Assembly: GCA_002690705.1 (NCBI GenBank)
Contig: NZFO01000021.1
Location: forward strand, 5,594-69,593
Source: Magnetovibrio sp.
GTDB taxonomy: Bacteria; Pseudomonadota; Alphaproteobacteria; Rhodospirillales; Casp-alpha2
DNA length: 64,000 bases
Direction: 5' to 3'
Positions within the stretch are counted from its first letter, which is position 1. Every line of letters starts with the position of its first letter. The position numbers and the translations under genes were made by a program. The notes under the pieces are model-generated. The model was not told the origin of the DNA and made no database searches. It saw only the letters and a program-made list of their open reading frames with translations. Positions 37,847 to 47,213 of the stretch are shown here, one piece after another.

Positions 37847-38452
37847 ATGGCTAGTAAACAAACCTCTAATTTAGATCTTGAAACATTGCTTATCGATACC
37901 GCCTTACGCCTCTCGTCCCATGGCATTTGGCACAAAATCAGTTTCGCTGAAATCGCAGGTGAAGCTGGGGTTGCGATTGGCGAAGCCTTGACCCTTTTTA
38001 CATCAAAATCAGAAATTCTTGCTGCGTATTCAGACCGAATTGATCATGCGATGCTAACAGGTAGGCAACCCCCGCAAAAAGATGAGACTATTCGCGATCA
38101 ATTATTTGACATCGTCATGCGGCGTTTCGACATAATGAACCCAAACAAAAATAGTATTGTGAACATTGTTAGAGATCTTCCGAATGATCCAATCGGTGCA
38201 TTAAGTCATTCATTGCAACTGCGCAGATCCATTCAACTAATGCTTGAAGCAGCAGGAAGTGGCGCGAATAAGTGCTCTGGACAAATGCGGACTAACGGAC
38301 TTGTCGCAATATATCTGTATGTACTTCGGGTTTGGTTTGAAGATGATAGTACCGACCTTGGTGTTACAATGGCGGCCTTGGACCGCGGCCTAGCGGGAGC
38401 TGAGAGAGTTGCAAGAGTCCTATGGGATCGGTCACGAACGAGCGAAAATTAA
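37847..38452 (+). CDS. COQ9/TetR-like protein
   Basis: 201 residues from ATG 37847 (GGAGAG ten bases upstream). The first 60 residues look like a TetR helix-turn-helix (ISFAEIAGEAGVAIGEALTLFTSK); the C-terminus carries the COQ9-type ending VWFEDDSTDLGVTMAALDRGL. In mitochondria COQ9 is a lipid-binding partner of the COQ7 hydroxylase in ubiquinone synthesis; bacterial relatives sit near ubiK/ubiquinone genes or act as regulators. With ubiK 1.6 kb upstream, a ubiquinone role is plausible. Divergence from true TetR regulators cannot be decided here. Confidence 0.75.
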   Translation: MASKQTSNLDLETLLIDTALRLSSHGIWHKISFAEIAGEAGVAIGEALTLFTSKSEILAAYSDRIDHAMLTGRQPPQKDETIRDQLFDIVMRRFDIMNPNKNSIVNIVRDLPNDPIGALSHSLQLRRSIQLMLEAAGSGANKCSGQMRTNGLVAIYLYVLRVWFEDDSTDLGVTMAALDRGLAGAERVARVLWDRSRTSEN

Positions 38453-38683
38453 CGCTTCTTGAACACAGCAGAAAAGCAAGAATATACAAACTCCTGGCAT
38501 TCTGGCACGTATTTTTACCACGCAACATATTTGTCGTTAAATGCAGATAAACTGATCATGTAATGGTGTATCGAACTGCATAATTTACGCATTTGTCCGT
38601 GGTTTTTGACTATTGCGCTTTAACCTCACGATAGCTGGAGAAGATTTATTAACACCAACACTAATCCTTTCGCGACGCTATAG

Positions 38684-39130
38684 ATGACTCAGCTTTTCAA
38701 AGAGTTCATTCCCCCGCAAGTCGCAGACAATTTAACCAGATACGCCAGTGATCAAGCAGCTCCAGAGTGAGATTTTGCCGGACTCGTCGATCCTCATCAA
38801 AAGAACATTGAAGCGCTCGAGACTATCAAAAAGGTTGCAACTGCGAGCATCTATTCTTTGGTTAAGCCACAGACTGATATTTAACAGGATATCGTGTGGG
38901 ACACAGTAGAAGCCACCAGCGTCATCTCTAAAATAGAGACCTCTGAAGAAATAGCGTTCAAGCGCATCGATATCGCAAAAGGTGTGTTTGAAAAAATAGT
39001 GGCTCGCACAAATATGTCAACCGTTGTAACTGCATCCCATACCCAAACGTCTAAGGTAATTCGCATACGTATTACCGAGAGTATCGGAGACTTTCAAAGG
39101 CGGGCGGAGACAGTAAGAAAAAGAAAGTAA
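38684..39130 (+). pseudogene. Phasin gene broken by two in-frame stops
   Basis: One frame from ATG 38684 to TAA 39130 reads as a 148-residue phasin-like protein apart from a TGA at 38768-38770 and a TAA at 38882-38884. The pieces in order are MTQLFKEFIPPQVADNL, then FAGLVDPHQKNIEALETIKK with the HQKNIEAL motif typical of phasins, then a helical region ending in ISKIETSEEIAFKRIDIAKG, FEKIVAR and a late IRITESIGDFQRR. Phasins coat polyhydroxyalkanoate granules. The three pieces stay in register, so decay has been by point mutation only and is recent. A start at the GTG at 38894 could still make the last 78 residues. No PHA synthase gene is in the window. Confidence 0.75.
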
Positions 39131-39292
39131 GCTTTTCTCTATTAGAATATTGTATAGGAATGCGCCGTTGCAATACATTAATTACAGTGGATTTTTATGA
39201 GCCGGACTGTAGCTTGCATGATGAATTACTTGAGCTTTTTGGATATCTCTATCTAAATAGGTCATGACTTTTAAATCCATTTAGGAAGAGGT

Positions 39293-39628
39293 ATGGAAAT
39301 CACTTTTAAAGAGTTTGCTCGGGTAGACATCCGTGTGGGAACGATCGTTAGAGCTGAACTGTTCCCAGAAGCTCACACTCCAGCAATAAAAGTCTGGATT
39401 GATTTTGGACCTGAAATTGGTGAACGTAAAACATCGGCTCAAATCACTCAGAATTATGATCCCCAAACACTCTTGGGTCGCCAAGTAGCTGGAGTTATAA
39501 ACTTTGCAACCAAACAAATAGGGAAATTCATGTCGGAAGTACTTATTCTTGGGTTTCCAGATCAAGATGGTGAAGTGGTTTTGATAAGTCCCGATAGCCC
39601 AACGCCAAATGGCGGTAAGTTATTTTAA
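39293..39628 (+). CDS. csaA: tRNA-binding domain protein, CsaA/Trbp111 type
   Basis: 111 residues, a single OB-fold tRNA-binding domain: FARVDIRVGTIVRAELFPEA, KVWIDFGPEIGERKTSAQITQNY, GRQVAGVINF and a C-terminal SEVLILGFPD. CsaA proteins are homodimers that bind tRNA and have chaperone activity linked to Sec export in Bacillus. AGGAAGAGGT is directly before the ATG. It stands alone between the phasin pseudogene and a microsatellite. Confidence 0.88.
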   Translation: MEITFKEFARVDIRVGTIVRAELFPEAHTPAIKVWIDFGPEIGERKTSAQITQNYDPQTLLGRQVAGVINFATKQIGKFMSEVLILGFPDQDGEVVLISPDSPTPNGGKLF

Positions 39629-40012
<384 letters not shown>

Positions 40013-41320
40013 TCAACTAGGTAGACGTAACTGTACCCTCAACCCGCCCAAGCTGGAGTCCTCTAATAATATTTCGCCACCTAAACTTCTGATCGTATCC
40101 CTAACAATACTTAATCCGAGCCCCACACCTCCTGTGTCAGAATTACGGGAACTCTCAAGTCGATAAAAAGGTCTAAAGGCGTCTTCCCGCTTATCAGCAG
40201 GGATGCCAGGGCCGTCATCTTCGATTATGATTTCTGCGACACCACCTCGCTTGCCTGCGCGCACCGTGATGTTATCTCCGTACCGCATTGCGTTATCTAA
40301 GATATTTGTTATCGATCGCCGAAAGGCAAGGGGCCGTAAGGGGACCTTAATTACTTCCTCGGTGTGTAAGTCAATCAACGCTCCATTGCGTCGCGCTTGG
40401 CTAACGCTACTCTCTAACAGACTAGACAAATTAGCAGGCACAATATCCTCTGCTCCCTCGCCACGTGCAAATGCTAGATAGCCCTCAAGCATATGCTCCA
40501 TTTCAGCAATATCCGTTTTCAGAGCTGACGCATCCCCACCTTGCATCTCTAGCTCCAATCTCATGCGCGTCAGGGGCGTGCGGAGATCATGAGAGACGCC
40601 AGCAAGCATATCTGTGCGCTGACGGATATGTCTAATAATTCGTTCCTGCATTGCCATAAAGGCAGCAGCGGCCTGACGCACCTCTCGTGCACCCTCAGGT
40701 TTAAAATTGGCAACCTCTCTTCCTAGCCCAAAATCTTCCGCTGCCCTTGCTAATCTTCGGATTGGTTTAACCTGGTTTCGCATAAAGACCGTTGCCACAC
40801 CAAATAGGATTAACGAGGACCCAACCATCCACGCAAGAAATACATAAGTTGTACTAGAAAACAGTCGCTTACGCGACGTCACGACATGAAGCACGCCCTC
40901 AGGTAATTGAATATTTATAATGACATCACGCGGCTTACTCTCCGTATCAATGCGGAACGGCTTCTTCACATACTCTCGCATCGCACGAGCCAACATTTTA
41001 TCAACCAGGCTTTTTGCTTGTGGTCCCGATAATCTCAACACATCGTTTTCTTGCATACTTATTGTTAATTGCATTCGATCGGCCACCGTCTCAAGAATCC
41101 ATCTACGTTCTTTTGGTTTGGGGTTTGTTCGTAATAAATCAATAACAGCTGCAATATCACCAGCTACACCACGCGCCAACCGCAAGGAAACCTTGTCCCA
41201 ATGTGCTTCAAAAAAAATCACGCCGGACACAAGTTGCACTAAAATCAAGGGCACTACGATGATTAGTAAAGATCTACCCAGCAAGCTTTTAGGAAGAAAA
41301 GTTTTAATTGTCAGAGCCAT
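40013..41320 (-). CDS. Sensor histidine kinase, EnvZ-like
   Basis: 435 residues. Two membrane helices (about residues 18-38 and 163-183) flank a periplasmic sensor of about 120 residues; a HAMP region follows (KPIRRLARAAEDFGLG). The phospho-acceptor is in AGVSHDLRTPLTRMRLELEM (His near residue 245); the N box NILDNAMRYG and G boxes EDDGPGIP and GVGLGLSIVR form the ATPase. H-box sequence and size match the EnvZ subgroup, which signals envelope or osmotic state. It follows the response regulator gene by 30 bases and completes a marR-regulator-kinase operon. Confidence 0.92.
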   Translation of the reverse strand: MALTIKTFLPKSLLGRSLLIIVVPLILVQLVSGVIFFEAHWDKVSLRLARGVAGDIAAVIDLLRTNPKPKERRWILETVADRMQLTISMQENDVLRLSGPQAKSLVDKMLARAMREYVKKPFRIDTESKPRDVIINIQLPEGVLHVVTSRKRLFSSTTYVFLAWMVGSSLILFGVATVFMRNQVKPIRRLARAAEDFGLGREVANFKPEGAREVRQAAAAFMAMQERIIRHIRQRTDMLAGVSHDLRTPLTRMRLELEMQGGDASALKTDIAEMEHMLEGYLAFARGEGAEDIVPANLSSLLESSVSQARRNGALIDLHTEEVIKVPLRPLAFRRSITNILDNAMRYGDNITVRAGKRGGVAEIIIEDDGPGIPADKREDAFRPFYRLESSRNSDTGGVGLGLSIVRDTIRSLGGEILLEDSSLGGLRVQLRLPS

Positions 41321-41350
41321 AAACTCGTCCCACGTGGATTTCAGAGTGCA

Positions 41351-42052
41351 TTAGTCAGGAACTAACATATATCCTTTTCCTCGCACCGTTTGTAAATACC
41401 GCGGCAGCCGCGGATCCAGCTCAATTTTTCGCCTTAGCCGTGTAATTTGCACATCGACGGCTCGACCGCCACCCCGCGTATTTGTAACATCGATTAATTC
41501 TTCTCGCGAAAAAACATGGTTAACTCGCATTGCAAGAGCACTCAAAAGAGCATTTTCGGAACTAGTTAAACGAATCGTGGTTCCGCTACCCATAAGTTCA
41601 CCTCTCTCAAGATTATATTTTACTATGCCCAAACAAACGTGGTCTGAGGAAGGGGGGCGCGAAAGCGCTAAACGTCTGAGTATACCATTAATTCGAAGTA
41701 ACAGCTCCCGCGGCTCAAAAGGCTTCCCAAGATAGTCATCAACCCCGCATTCTAGGCCTTGAATTCGGTCATCCCATTCATCCATCGCGGTAAGCATCAA
41801 GATTGGTAAGTCACTCTTACGTCGAATATCACGGGCTAAGTCCAGACCGCTCTCCCCGGGCATCATGCGATCAAGCACCAAAAGGTCAAATAATATTGTC
41901 TTCATCTTATAACGCGCGATTGCCACATTTTCCGCTCCAGAAGCTAAAAATCCATTGTCACTGAGGTATTTTATTAAAAGCTTGCGCAATCTCGAATCAT
42001 CATCAACAACCAGAATATGAGGTAGCCCATCTTCTATGACATCACTCATCAT
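41351..42052 (-). CDS. Two-component response regulator, OmpR family
   Basis: 233 residues: a receiver domain with the acidic pair in VVDDDSR, phospho-Asp in LLVLDRMMPGESG (about residue 60), Thr in LMLTAMDEW and Lys in LGKPFEPRELL, then a winged helix C-terminus ending RGKGYMLVPD. It pairs with the downstream EnvZ-like kinase. Its first codons overlap the marR stop by 11 bases, so translation is coupled. Targets could include the porin near 8 kb, by analogy with OmpR; nothing in the sequence shows this directly. Confidence 0.93.
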   Translation of the reverse strand: MMSDVIEDGLPHILVVDDDSRLRKLLIKYLSDNGFLASGAENVAIARYKMKTILFDLLVLDRMMPGESGLDLARDIRRKSDLPILMLTAMDEWDDRIQGLECGVDDYLGKPFEPRELLLRINGILRRLALSRPPSSDHVCLGIVKYNLERGELMGSGTTIRLTSSENALLSALAMRVNHVFSREELIDVTNTRGGGRAVDVQITRLRRKIELDPRLPRYLQTVRGKGYMLVPD

Positions 42053-42599
42053 CGATTACCGCCCCCCTAAGAATAAGCGCTCGCGGATCGTCAACCATAC
42101 TTTTAAGAACTTGCTTAAATCGTGCCTCCGAGTCGGGACCAGCCACCTTAAATGCATTTTGCATTCGAAGTCCTTGACGCTTAGTCAGAACGGATTCCAG
42201 CCCCAAACCAGCCGCGCTCAATTTTAAAAGCCTCTTGCGCCCATCTGAAGGATCACGTTGCTGAAGAACATATCCCTCCTTTAACAATTTAGTTAACACG
42301 CGGCCCAAGCTTTGCTTGGTAATATCCAGTATCGCCAATAGTTCATTGACCGCGATACCTGGGTTCTGTCCAATAAAGTATATTGCCCTATGATGCGCCC
42401 GGCCAAAGCCATATTTCGCAAGAATTACGTCGGCCTCACCGGTAAAATCACGATAAGCGAAAAATAAGAGTTCAATCACCCGGCGCAAATCGTCATGGAC
42501 GTCACCTTTATCAAATTGTAACTCTGACCCACAGCAGGATGGGTCGGTGCCGCGATTGGTATCCATCGCTTCGTTAGGCATCACAGATTCCTCTGACAA
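42042..42599 (-). CDS. MarR-family transcriptional regulator
   Basis: 185 residues. A winged helix-turn-helix with NELLAILDITKQSLGRVLTKLLKEGYVLQQRDPSDGRKRLLKL, the last part being the typical MarR wing, lies in residues 80-140; helices for dimerisation flank it. The N-terminal 25 residues hold an adjacent Cys pair (DPSCCGSE), a possible oxidant or metal sensor. It heads the two-component operon and diverges from ilvE, with about 100 bases between. Having a MarR gene cotranscribed with a two-component pair is known in alphaproteobacteria. Confidence 0.9.
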   Translation of the reverse strand: MSEESVMPNEAMDTNRGTDPSCCGSELQFDKGDVHDDLRRVIELLFFAYRDFTGEADVILAKYGFGRAHHRAIYFIGQNPGIAVNELLAILDITKQSLGRVLTKLLKEGYVLQQRDPSDGRKRLLKLSAAGLGLESVLTKRQGLRMQNAFKVAGPDSEARFKQVLKSMVDDPRALILRGAVIDDE

Positions 42600-42625
42600 G
42601 ATTTAACAAAAATAAGTCAGTGTTA

Positions 42626-42654
42626 TTGACATATATGCACCTGAATGCTAATGA
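42626..42654 (+). promoter_or_regulatory. Sigma-70 promoter of ilvE
   Basis: TTGACA at 42626-42631 and TAATGA at 42649-42654, spaced 17 bases, about 45 bases before the ilvE ATG. Consensus -35, fair -10. The MarR gene starts 27 bases to the left, so a repressor bound here could act on both directions. Confidence 0.55.
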
Positions 42655-42701
42655 GCGCAAGAACATTTGTTTTTTAATATACGTTACGAAAGAATATTAC
42701 C

Positions 42702-43601
42702 ATGGCGACGAGCGGGATGTCATTTGATAATCTTCAAGGAGAGATTTGGTACGACGGTAAATTAGTGCCTTGGGCTAATGCTAATGTCCATGTTCTAACC
42801 CATGGATTACACTATGGGTCGTGCGTTTTTGAGGGTGAGCGCTCGTATAATGGTAAAATCTTTAAGCTACGTGAGCATACGGAGCGATTGTTGAAATCTG
42901 CAGAGTTCTTGGGCTTCAAAATTCCTTTTTGCGCAGAGGAGCTCGATGCCGCTTGTAACGAAGTCTGCTTGGTAAATAGCATCACTGATGGTTATATCCG
43001 TCCAGTGGCTTGGCGGGGCAGCGAGATGATGGGGGTTTCAGCCCAATCGAATACAATTCATCTTGCAATAGCAGCATGGCCTTGGCCATCTTACTTTTCC
43101 CCCGAGGCACGAGCCAAGGGTATTAGCTTAAAAACCAGTAAATGGCGCCGCCCGGCGCCAGATACGGCCCCGGTCCACGCAAAAGCCGCGGGCCTTTATA
43201 TGATCTGCACACTATCCAAACATGAAGCCGAGTCAGAGGGTTACGAAGACGCTTTAATGCTTGATTGGCGGGGTAGAATAGCAGAAGCAACGGGAGCAAA
43301 TATATTTCTGATAATGGGTGACAGTAAGCTGCACACGCCTACGCCAGACTGCTTTCTAAATGGCATAACGCGCCAAACGGTCATGGATTTAGCACGAGCT
43401 CGCGGTATTGAGATCATCGAGAGAAGTATCATGCCCGAGGAATTGGTTAATGCAACCGAGGTTTTTCTGACGGGGACTGCTGCCGAAGTTACACCCGTGG
43501 GGAAAATAGACGGACACAACTTTATTGTGGGTGAAATTACAAATGGGCTGATCAATGATTACGAGGCAGCTGTGGGTAAAATGGCATTGTCAAAAATTTA
43601 G
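42702..43601 (+). CDS. ilvE: Branched-chain amino acid aminotransferase
   Basis: 299 residues, a class IV PLP enzyme for the last step of valine, leucine and isoleucine synthesis. Marks: GEIWYDGKLVPWANANVHVLTHGLHYG, RPVAWRG, the PLP lysine in VHAKAAGLYMICTLSKHEAE, LDWRGRIAEATGANIF and EVFLTGTAAEVTPVGKID. The arrangement matches the alphaproteobacterial IlvE rather than D-amino acid aminotransferase or ADC lyase. It has its own promoter and no downstream partner. Confidence 0.93.
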   Translation: MATSGMSFDNLQGEIWYDGKLVPWANANVHVLTHGLHYGSCVFEGERSYNGKIFKLREHTERLLKSAEFLGFKIPFCAEELDAACNEVCLVNSITDGYIRPVAWRGSEMMGVSAQSNTIHLAIAAWPWPSYFSPEARAKGISLKTSKWRRPAPDTAPVHAKAAGLYMICTLSKHEAESEGYEDALMLDWRGRIAEATGANIFLIMGDSKLHTPTPDCFLNGITRQTVMDLARARGIEIIERSIMPEELVNATEVFLTGTAAEVTPVGKIDGHNFIVGEITNGLINDYEAAVGKMALSKI

Positions 43602-44020
43602 AGTAGGTTTCGAGCTGGTAGAACTACTCTAGTCAGATTACGGCATACACTTAGAGCAATTACGTTTCAACGTTTACTAAAATTTCTGCAGAGTGTTTTT
43701 CCGTAATAATGACCCCAGAATCTTTACCTTAGGGTATCAATATCACCTTGATATCACCCTCAATGATTATTCGCAGAGATTCAATTAAAATGTGCGAGTA
43801 AATAAATAAGGTTTAGCCGCGTTTCCTTCGCATGGTTAGGTTTTTGTTTTTCCTCAATTAAAAAGCTTGCCTATTTCAGATGTATTGTCCTCGCACACGG
43901 TCCCTACTGGGAGATAATTAGGGCGCAATCGGCTACTGCATCCAACAACATTCAACTGCCCCCCATTACAACATAAAATAAAAAAATAGCGGCGGGGTGT
44001 TACTTATCGATATATACTTA
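43602..44020. other. Intergenic region between ilvE and moaE
   Basis: About 420 AT-rich bases between convergent genes. An imperfect inverted repeat GGGTATCAA (43732-43740) / TTGATATCACCC (43748-43759) is present. No gene is supported. Confidence 0.45.
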
Positions 44021-44500
44021 TTAGGTAAGATTGGGCTTCTGGTTGGGGCCGTGCCCCCAACGCTCAGCAGCTTTATCATCACGAGCACGAGCCTCGACCC
44101 ATCGACCTCCAGACGGACTATCTTCTAATTTCCAGAATGGCGCTTGGGTTTTCAACCAGTCGATCAAAAAATGACAAGCTTCAAAAGCGGCGTGGCGGTG
44201 TGATGAAGTCGCAGCGACAAAAACAATTTGATCTCCGGGATACAATTTTCCGTATCGGTGCAAAATTAGAGTCGATTCTAATGGCCAACGGTCGTGTGCC
44301 TCACATTCAATTTTTTGAAGAGCTTTCTCGGTCATACCGGGATAATGCTCTAACGTCATAGCATTAATCTTTCCACTTGGCGTTATATCCCTTACCAATC
44401 CAATGAAAGAACACACACCGCCAATATTAAAATTACCCTCAGTTATAAGCGCAAGCTCTTTCCCTGCATCAAAAGGTGCGGTCTGAACGCGAACGACCAT
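44021..44500 (-). CDS. moaE: Molybdopterin synthase, catalytic subunit
   Basis: 159 residues. With thiocarboxylated MoaD it converts cyclic pyranopterin monophosphate to molybdopterin. Typical parts are GGVCSFIGLVRD, LEHYPGMTEKALQ, HRYGKLYPGDQIVFVAATSSHRHAAFEAC and QAPFWKLE with the active-site Lys. It follows moaD by two bases. Confidence 0.95.
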   Translation of the reverse strand: MVVRVQTAPFDAGKELALITEGNFNIGGVCSFIGLVRDITPSGKINAMTLEHYPGMTEKALQKIECEAHDRWPLESTLILHRYGKLYPGDQIVFVAATSSHRHAAFEACHFLIDWLKTQAPFWKLEDSPSGGRWVEARARDDKAAERWGHGPNQKPNLT

Positions 44501-44502
44501 AA

Positions 44503-44754
44503 CTATCCCCCGGTTACGGGTGGGAAGAATGCCACTTCGTCATTTAGTTTTACCGGCGTATCCATTTTAGCATATTCCTGATTTACAGCTACCCTCACGC
44601 TGGCCTTGTTTGCAAAAGCCTCCTCGTACTCTCTACCACGCCCGGATAACCAGTCGATCAAGTCCCCAACATTGGATACGCCATCTGGGACATTAGCATC
44701 CTCTCGCGACATACCAATTTTTTCACGAACCCAAGCAAAGTATAAAAGTCTCAT
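44503..44754 (-). CDS. moaD: Molybdopterin synthase, sulfur carrier subunit
   Basis: 83 residues with a ubiquitin-like fold and the C-terminal Gly-Gly needed for thiocarboxylation (FFPPVTGG). An N-terminal LLYFAWVREKIGMS matches the family. Its start overlaps the moeA stop by four bases (ATGA), so it is translationally coupled. Confidence 0.95.
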   Translation of the reverse strand: MRLLYFAWVREKIGMSREDANVPDGVSNVGDLIDWLSGRGREYEEAFANKASVRVAVNQEYAKMDTPVKLNDEVAFFPPVTGG

Positions 44755-46004
44755 CGTGTAACCTCATTGAACGGTAAAAACTCTACCGTATCACCTTTTT
44801 TTACGCTACTTAGCGATTCATTTAATTCAACTAATCCGTCAGCAAAAGTCATTGAGCTCAGCACACCTGAACCGCCAGACAAATACTTTTGCGCCGTCAA
44901 ACCCTCGAAGGTGTGTTCTAATTTGACCCTAATCCATTCCCGTCGACCAATTTTTTTCTCGTAGTTAAAACCAACAGTAACCGGGTAACGAAAATCCTGC
45001 ATAGTCTGGAAACCACCGAGCCGCTGAAGAACTGGGCGGGCAATCACCATAAAAGTCACCATTGCAGCTACAGGATTTCCCGGCAACCCGACGAAGGCCG
45101 CACTGCCAACACGTCCGAGCGCGATTGGCCTGCCCGGCTTAATGGATAATCGCCAAAAATGAATTTCCCCCAGCCGCTCGACGGCCGCCTTGATGTGATC
45201 TTCTTCGCCAGCAGAAACCCCGCCCGAAGTAATTAATACATCATGATTAACCTCAGCGGCGCAAAGCGCAGCTGTTATGCTATCTTCATCATCAGGTAGA
45301 ATCCCTAAATCACTGACGGTACATCCCATATTCTGCAGCATTGCTATGACTGCGACCCTATTCGCATCGTAAATGAAGCCATCCGGTGCATCACCTGAAG
45401 GGTCACAAACCTCATCACCAGAAGAGAATACGGCTGCGCGTATTGGCGCAAAAGCTGAGACCTCAGCTTGCCCTATGGATGCAACTAACCCAAGCTCTTG
45501 AGGTCGCAATCTTTTTCCTGCAATTAATATGGTCTCCCCGTTACTCACGTCTTCACCTCTAAGGCGAAGGTTTGCCCCGCGCTTCAACCCCGCAGGCAGT
45601 ATCACGTAACCATTGTGAGTCGTACAATCTTCCTCCATGTAGACTGTATCAACACCCGGTGGCATTTGTGCACCCGTAAATATTTGGACCGCTTCACCCG
45701 GCAAAACTTTTTTATCCAGAGGGTGTCCCGCAGCCACCCGCCCGCTGATAGGTAACCGAGACTCATCTCCGGGCGATAGGTCATCAAAATTAACCGCAAA
45801 TCCATCGACTGCACTATTGTGGTGTGGCGGCACGTCGCGGGATGCAACGATATCCTTTGCCAGAACATGGCCTAACGCTTCTCGCAGTGGCAACCGAACA
45901 ATATTTGCAACTGGTTCAATACGACTTGCAAGTTTCTCGAGCGCTGCGTCGAGAGATATCAACCTTCCATCGAAGGCAAAACAATCATCTTTAAGCTGCG
46001 CCAT
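44751..46004 (-). CDS. moeA: Molybdopterin molybdenumtransferase
   Basis: 417 residues from ATG 46004, which has AAAAGG six bases upstream; a start at 46019 would overlap mobB by 29 bases. Inserts molybdate into adenylated molybdopterin. Visible in order: IVRLPLREALGHVLA, SAVDGFAV, RISGRVAAGHP-like linker, FTGAQMPPGVDTVYMEED, RGEDV, FSSGDEV, ITSGGVSAGEEDH and LPGNPVAAMVTF, with the C-terminal beta barrel after that. It overlaps the end of mobB by 14 bases. Confidence 0.95.
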   Translation of the reverse strand: MAQLKDDCFAFDGRLISLDAALEKLASRIEPVANIVRLPLREALGHVLAKDIVASRDVPPHHNSAVDGFAVNFDDLSPGDESRLPISGRVAAGHPLDKKVLPGEAVQIFTGAQMPPGVDTVYMEEDCTTHNGYVILPAGLKRGANLRLRGEDVSNGETILIAGKRLRPQELGLVASIGQAEVSAFAPIRAAVFSSGDEVCDPSGDAPDGFIYDANRVAVIAMLQNMGCTVSDLGILPDDEDSITAALCAAEVNHDVLITSGGVSAGEEDHIKAAVERLGEIHFWRLSIKPGRPIALGRVGSAAFVGLPGNPVAAMVTFMVIARPVLQRLGGFQTMQDFRYPVTVGFNYEKKIGRREWIRVKLEHTFEGLTAQKYLSGGSGVLSSMTFADGLVELNESLSSVKKGDTVEFLPFNEVTR

Positions 46005-46527
46005 TGGCGCCTTTTCCATTCAGACGACAAAAATCGACGATGAAATCACCGATACTCACCACATTGTTTAAATCAAGTATTTGCTTTGATATTCCCTCAA
46101 CCTTCTCATCACTGGCGATGGCAACAATGCTATCATCTTCAATAGCGAGCAATGTTTTTCCAATCGATGGGCGGAAAACTTCTAATTTACAATGCGAATG
46201 ATTTTTAAAGCCCTCGATTAAAACTAAATCGACAGGAGACATCGCCCCCAAGAGGGTATTGAGATCTGGTTCCGCCTCCTCACGATTTTCATGTAAAAGG
46301 GCCCAACGCTGTGTGCCCGTTATTAAAACCTCATGAGCTCCGGCTTGGCGGTGGACATGAGAATCTTTTCCAGGTTTGTCTATATCAAAGTTATGATGCG
46401 TGTGTTTCATGGTGGAGACTTTGTATCCGCGTCCTGTCAAATCCGGTAAAAGTTCTTGCATAAGCGTTGTCTTCCCACTGCCACTCCACCCAACTAGACC
46501 AAAAACCTGAGATTCATTCGCCTTCAT
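45991..46527 (-). CDS. mobB: Molybdopterin-guanine dinucleotide biosynthesis adaptor protein
   Basis: 178 residues. GTP-binding helper of MobA for the MGD form of the cofactor: P-loop in GLVGWSGSGKTTLM (residues 9-22), KHTHHNFDIDKPGKDSHVHRQAG with conserved His/Asp, and DLVLIEGFKNH. No mobA is in the window. It lies between pgsA and moeA and overlaps moeA. Confidence 0.93.
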   Translation of the reverse strand: MKANESQVFGLVGWSGSGKTTLMQELLPDLTGRGYKVSTMKHTHHNFDIDKPGKDSHVHRQAGAHEVLITGTQRWALLHENREEAEPDLNTLLGAMSPVDLVLIEGFKNHSHCKLEVFRPSIGKTLLAIEDDSIVAIASDEKVEGISKQILDLNNVVSIGDFIVDFCRLNGKGANGAA

Positions 46528-46541
46528 AAGAATTACCGTGA

Positions 46542-47141
46542 TTATGTCTTTAGCTGGCTTTTAGGGGCAGCCGTGTCAGTTTTCCGAACATGACGTAATC
46601 CCGCTAACAAATAATCTAAGCCAGTAACAAGTGTAAGAAAGGCAGCCGCCCAGAGACCATATATACCGATTTGGCTAGTTGAAATTGATCCAAATAAAGG
46701 ACCGTTTGAACCCACTAAAAGAAAGCCAAGAGCTAACATTTGGATTGTAGTTTTCCACTTTGCCAACGCGGTGACAGGGATGCTGACGCGAATTTCTGCT
46801 AAAAATTCACGCAACCCAGAAACCAAAATTTCCCTACACAAGATAACTGCAGCTGGCACAACGGTAAGTCCGGTGATCCTGTCGATACCCACAAGTACCA
46901 AGAGTATTGCTGCAACAAGAAGCTTATCGGCTACAGGGTCAAGAAAACGCCCGAGGTCAGATTGCTGATCCCACGCGCGCGCGATAAATCCATCAAAAAA
47001 ATCTGTCAAACAAGCATAAGTATAAACTGCAAACGCAGCCCAACTTCCAACCGGATCCTCCACAAAAAGTAGCAAGCAAACGACAACCGGGATGGCGACT
47101 ACTCGAGATAGGGTCAAAATGTTCGGCAATTTGGTCAGCAT
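46542..47141 (-). CDS. pgsA: CDP-diacylglycerol-glycerol-3-phosphate 3-phosphatidyltransferase
   Basis: 199 residues, about five membrane helices. Makes phosphatidylglycerolphosphate. The CDP-alcohol transferase signature is TDFFDGFIARAWDQQSDLGRFLDPVADKLL with all four Asp residues (D-G-x2-A-R-x8-G-x3-D-x3-D). It is positioned between uvrC and the molybdenum cofactor genes, a common alphaproteobacterial order. Confidence 0.96.
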   Translation of the reverse strand: MLTKLPNILTLSRVVAIPVVVCLLLFVEDPVGSWAAFAVYTYACLTDFFDGFIARAWDQQSDLGRFLDPVADKLLVAAILLVLVGIDRITGLTVVPAAVILCREILVSGLREFLAEIRVSIPVTALAKWKTTIQMLALGFLLVGSNGPLFGSISTSQIGIYGLWAAAFLTLVTGLDYLLAGLRHVRKTDTAAPKSQLKT

Positions 47142-47213
47142 TTTCCGATTCCGGGACAGCTAAATCCATCATTCTGTATTTTAAACATCAGCGGCGGGCT
47201 GGCAACCTGTGCG

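Noticed and set aside
38768-38770. In-frame TGA in the phasin read as selenocysteine or readthrough
   Set aside because: No selenocysteine context, and a second in-frame TAA 38 codons later makes point-mutation decay the simpler reading.
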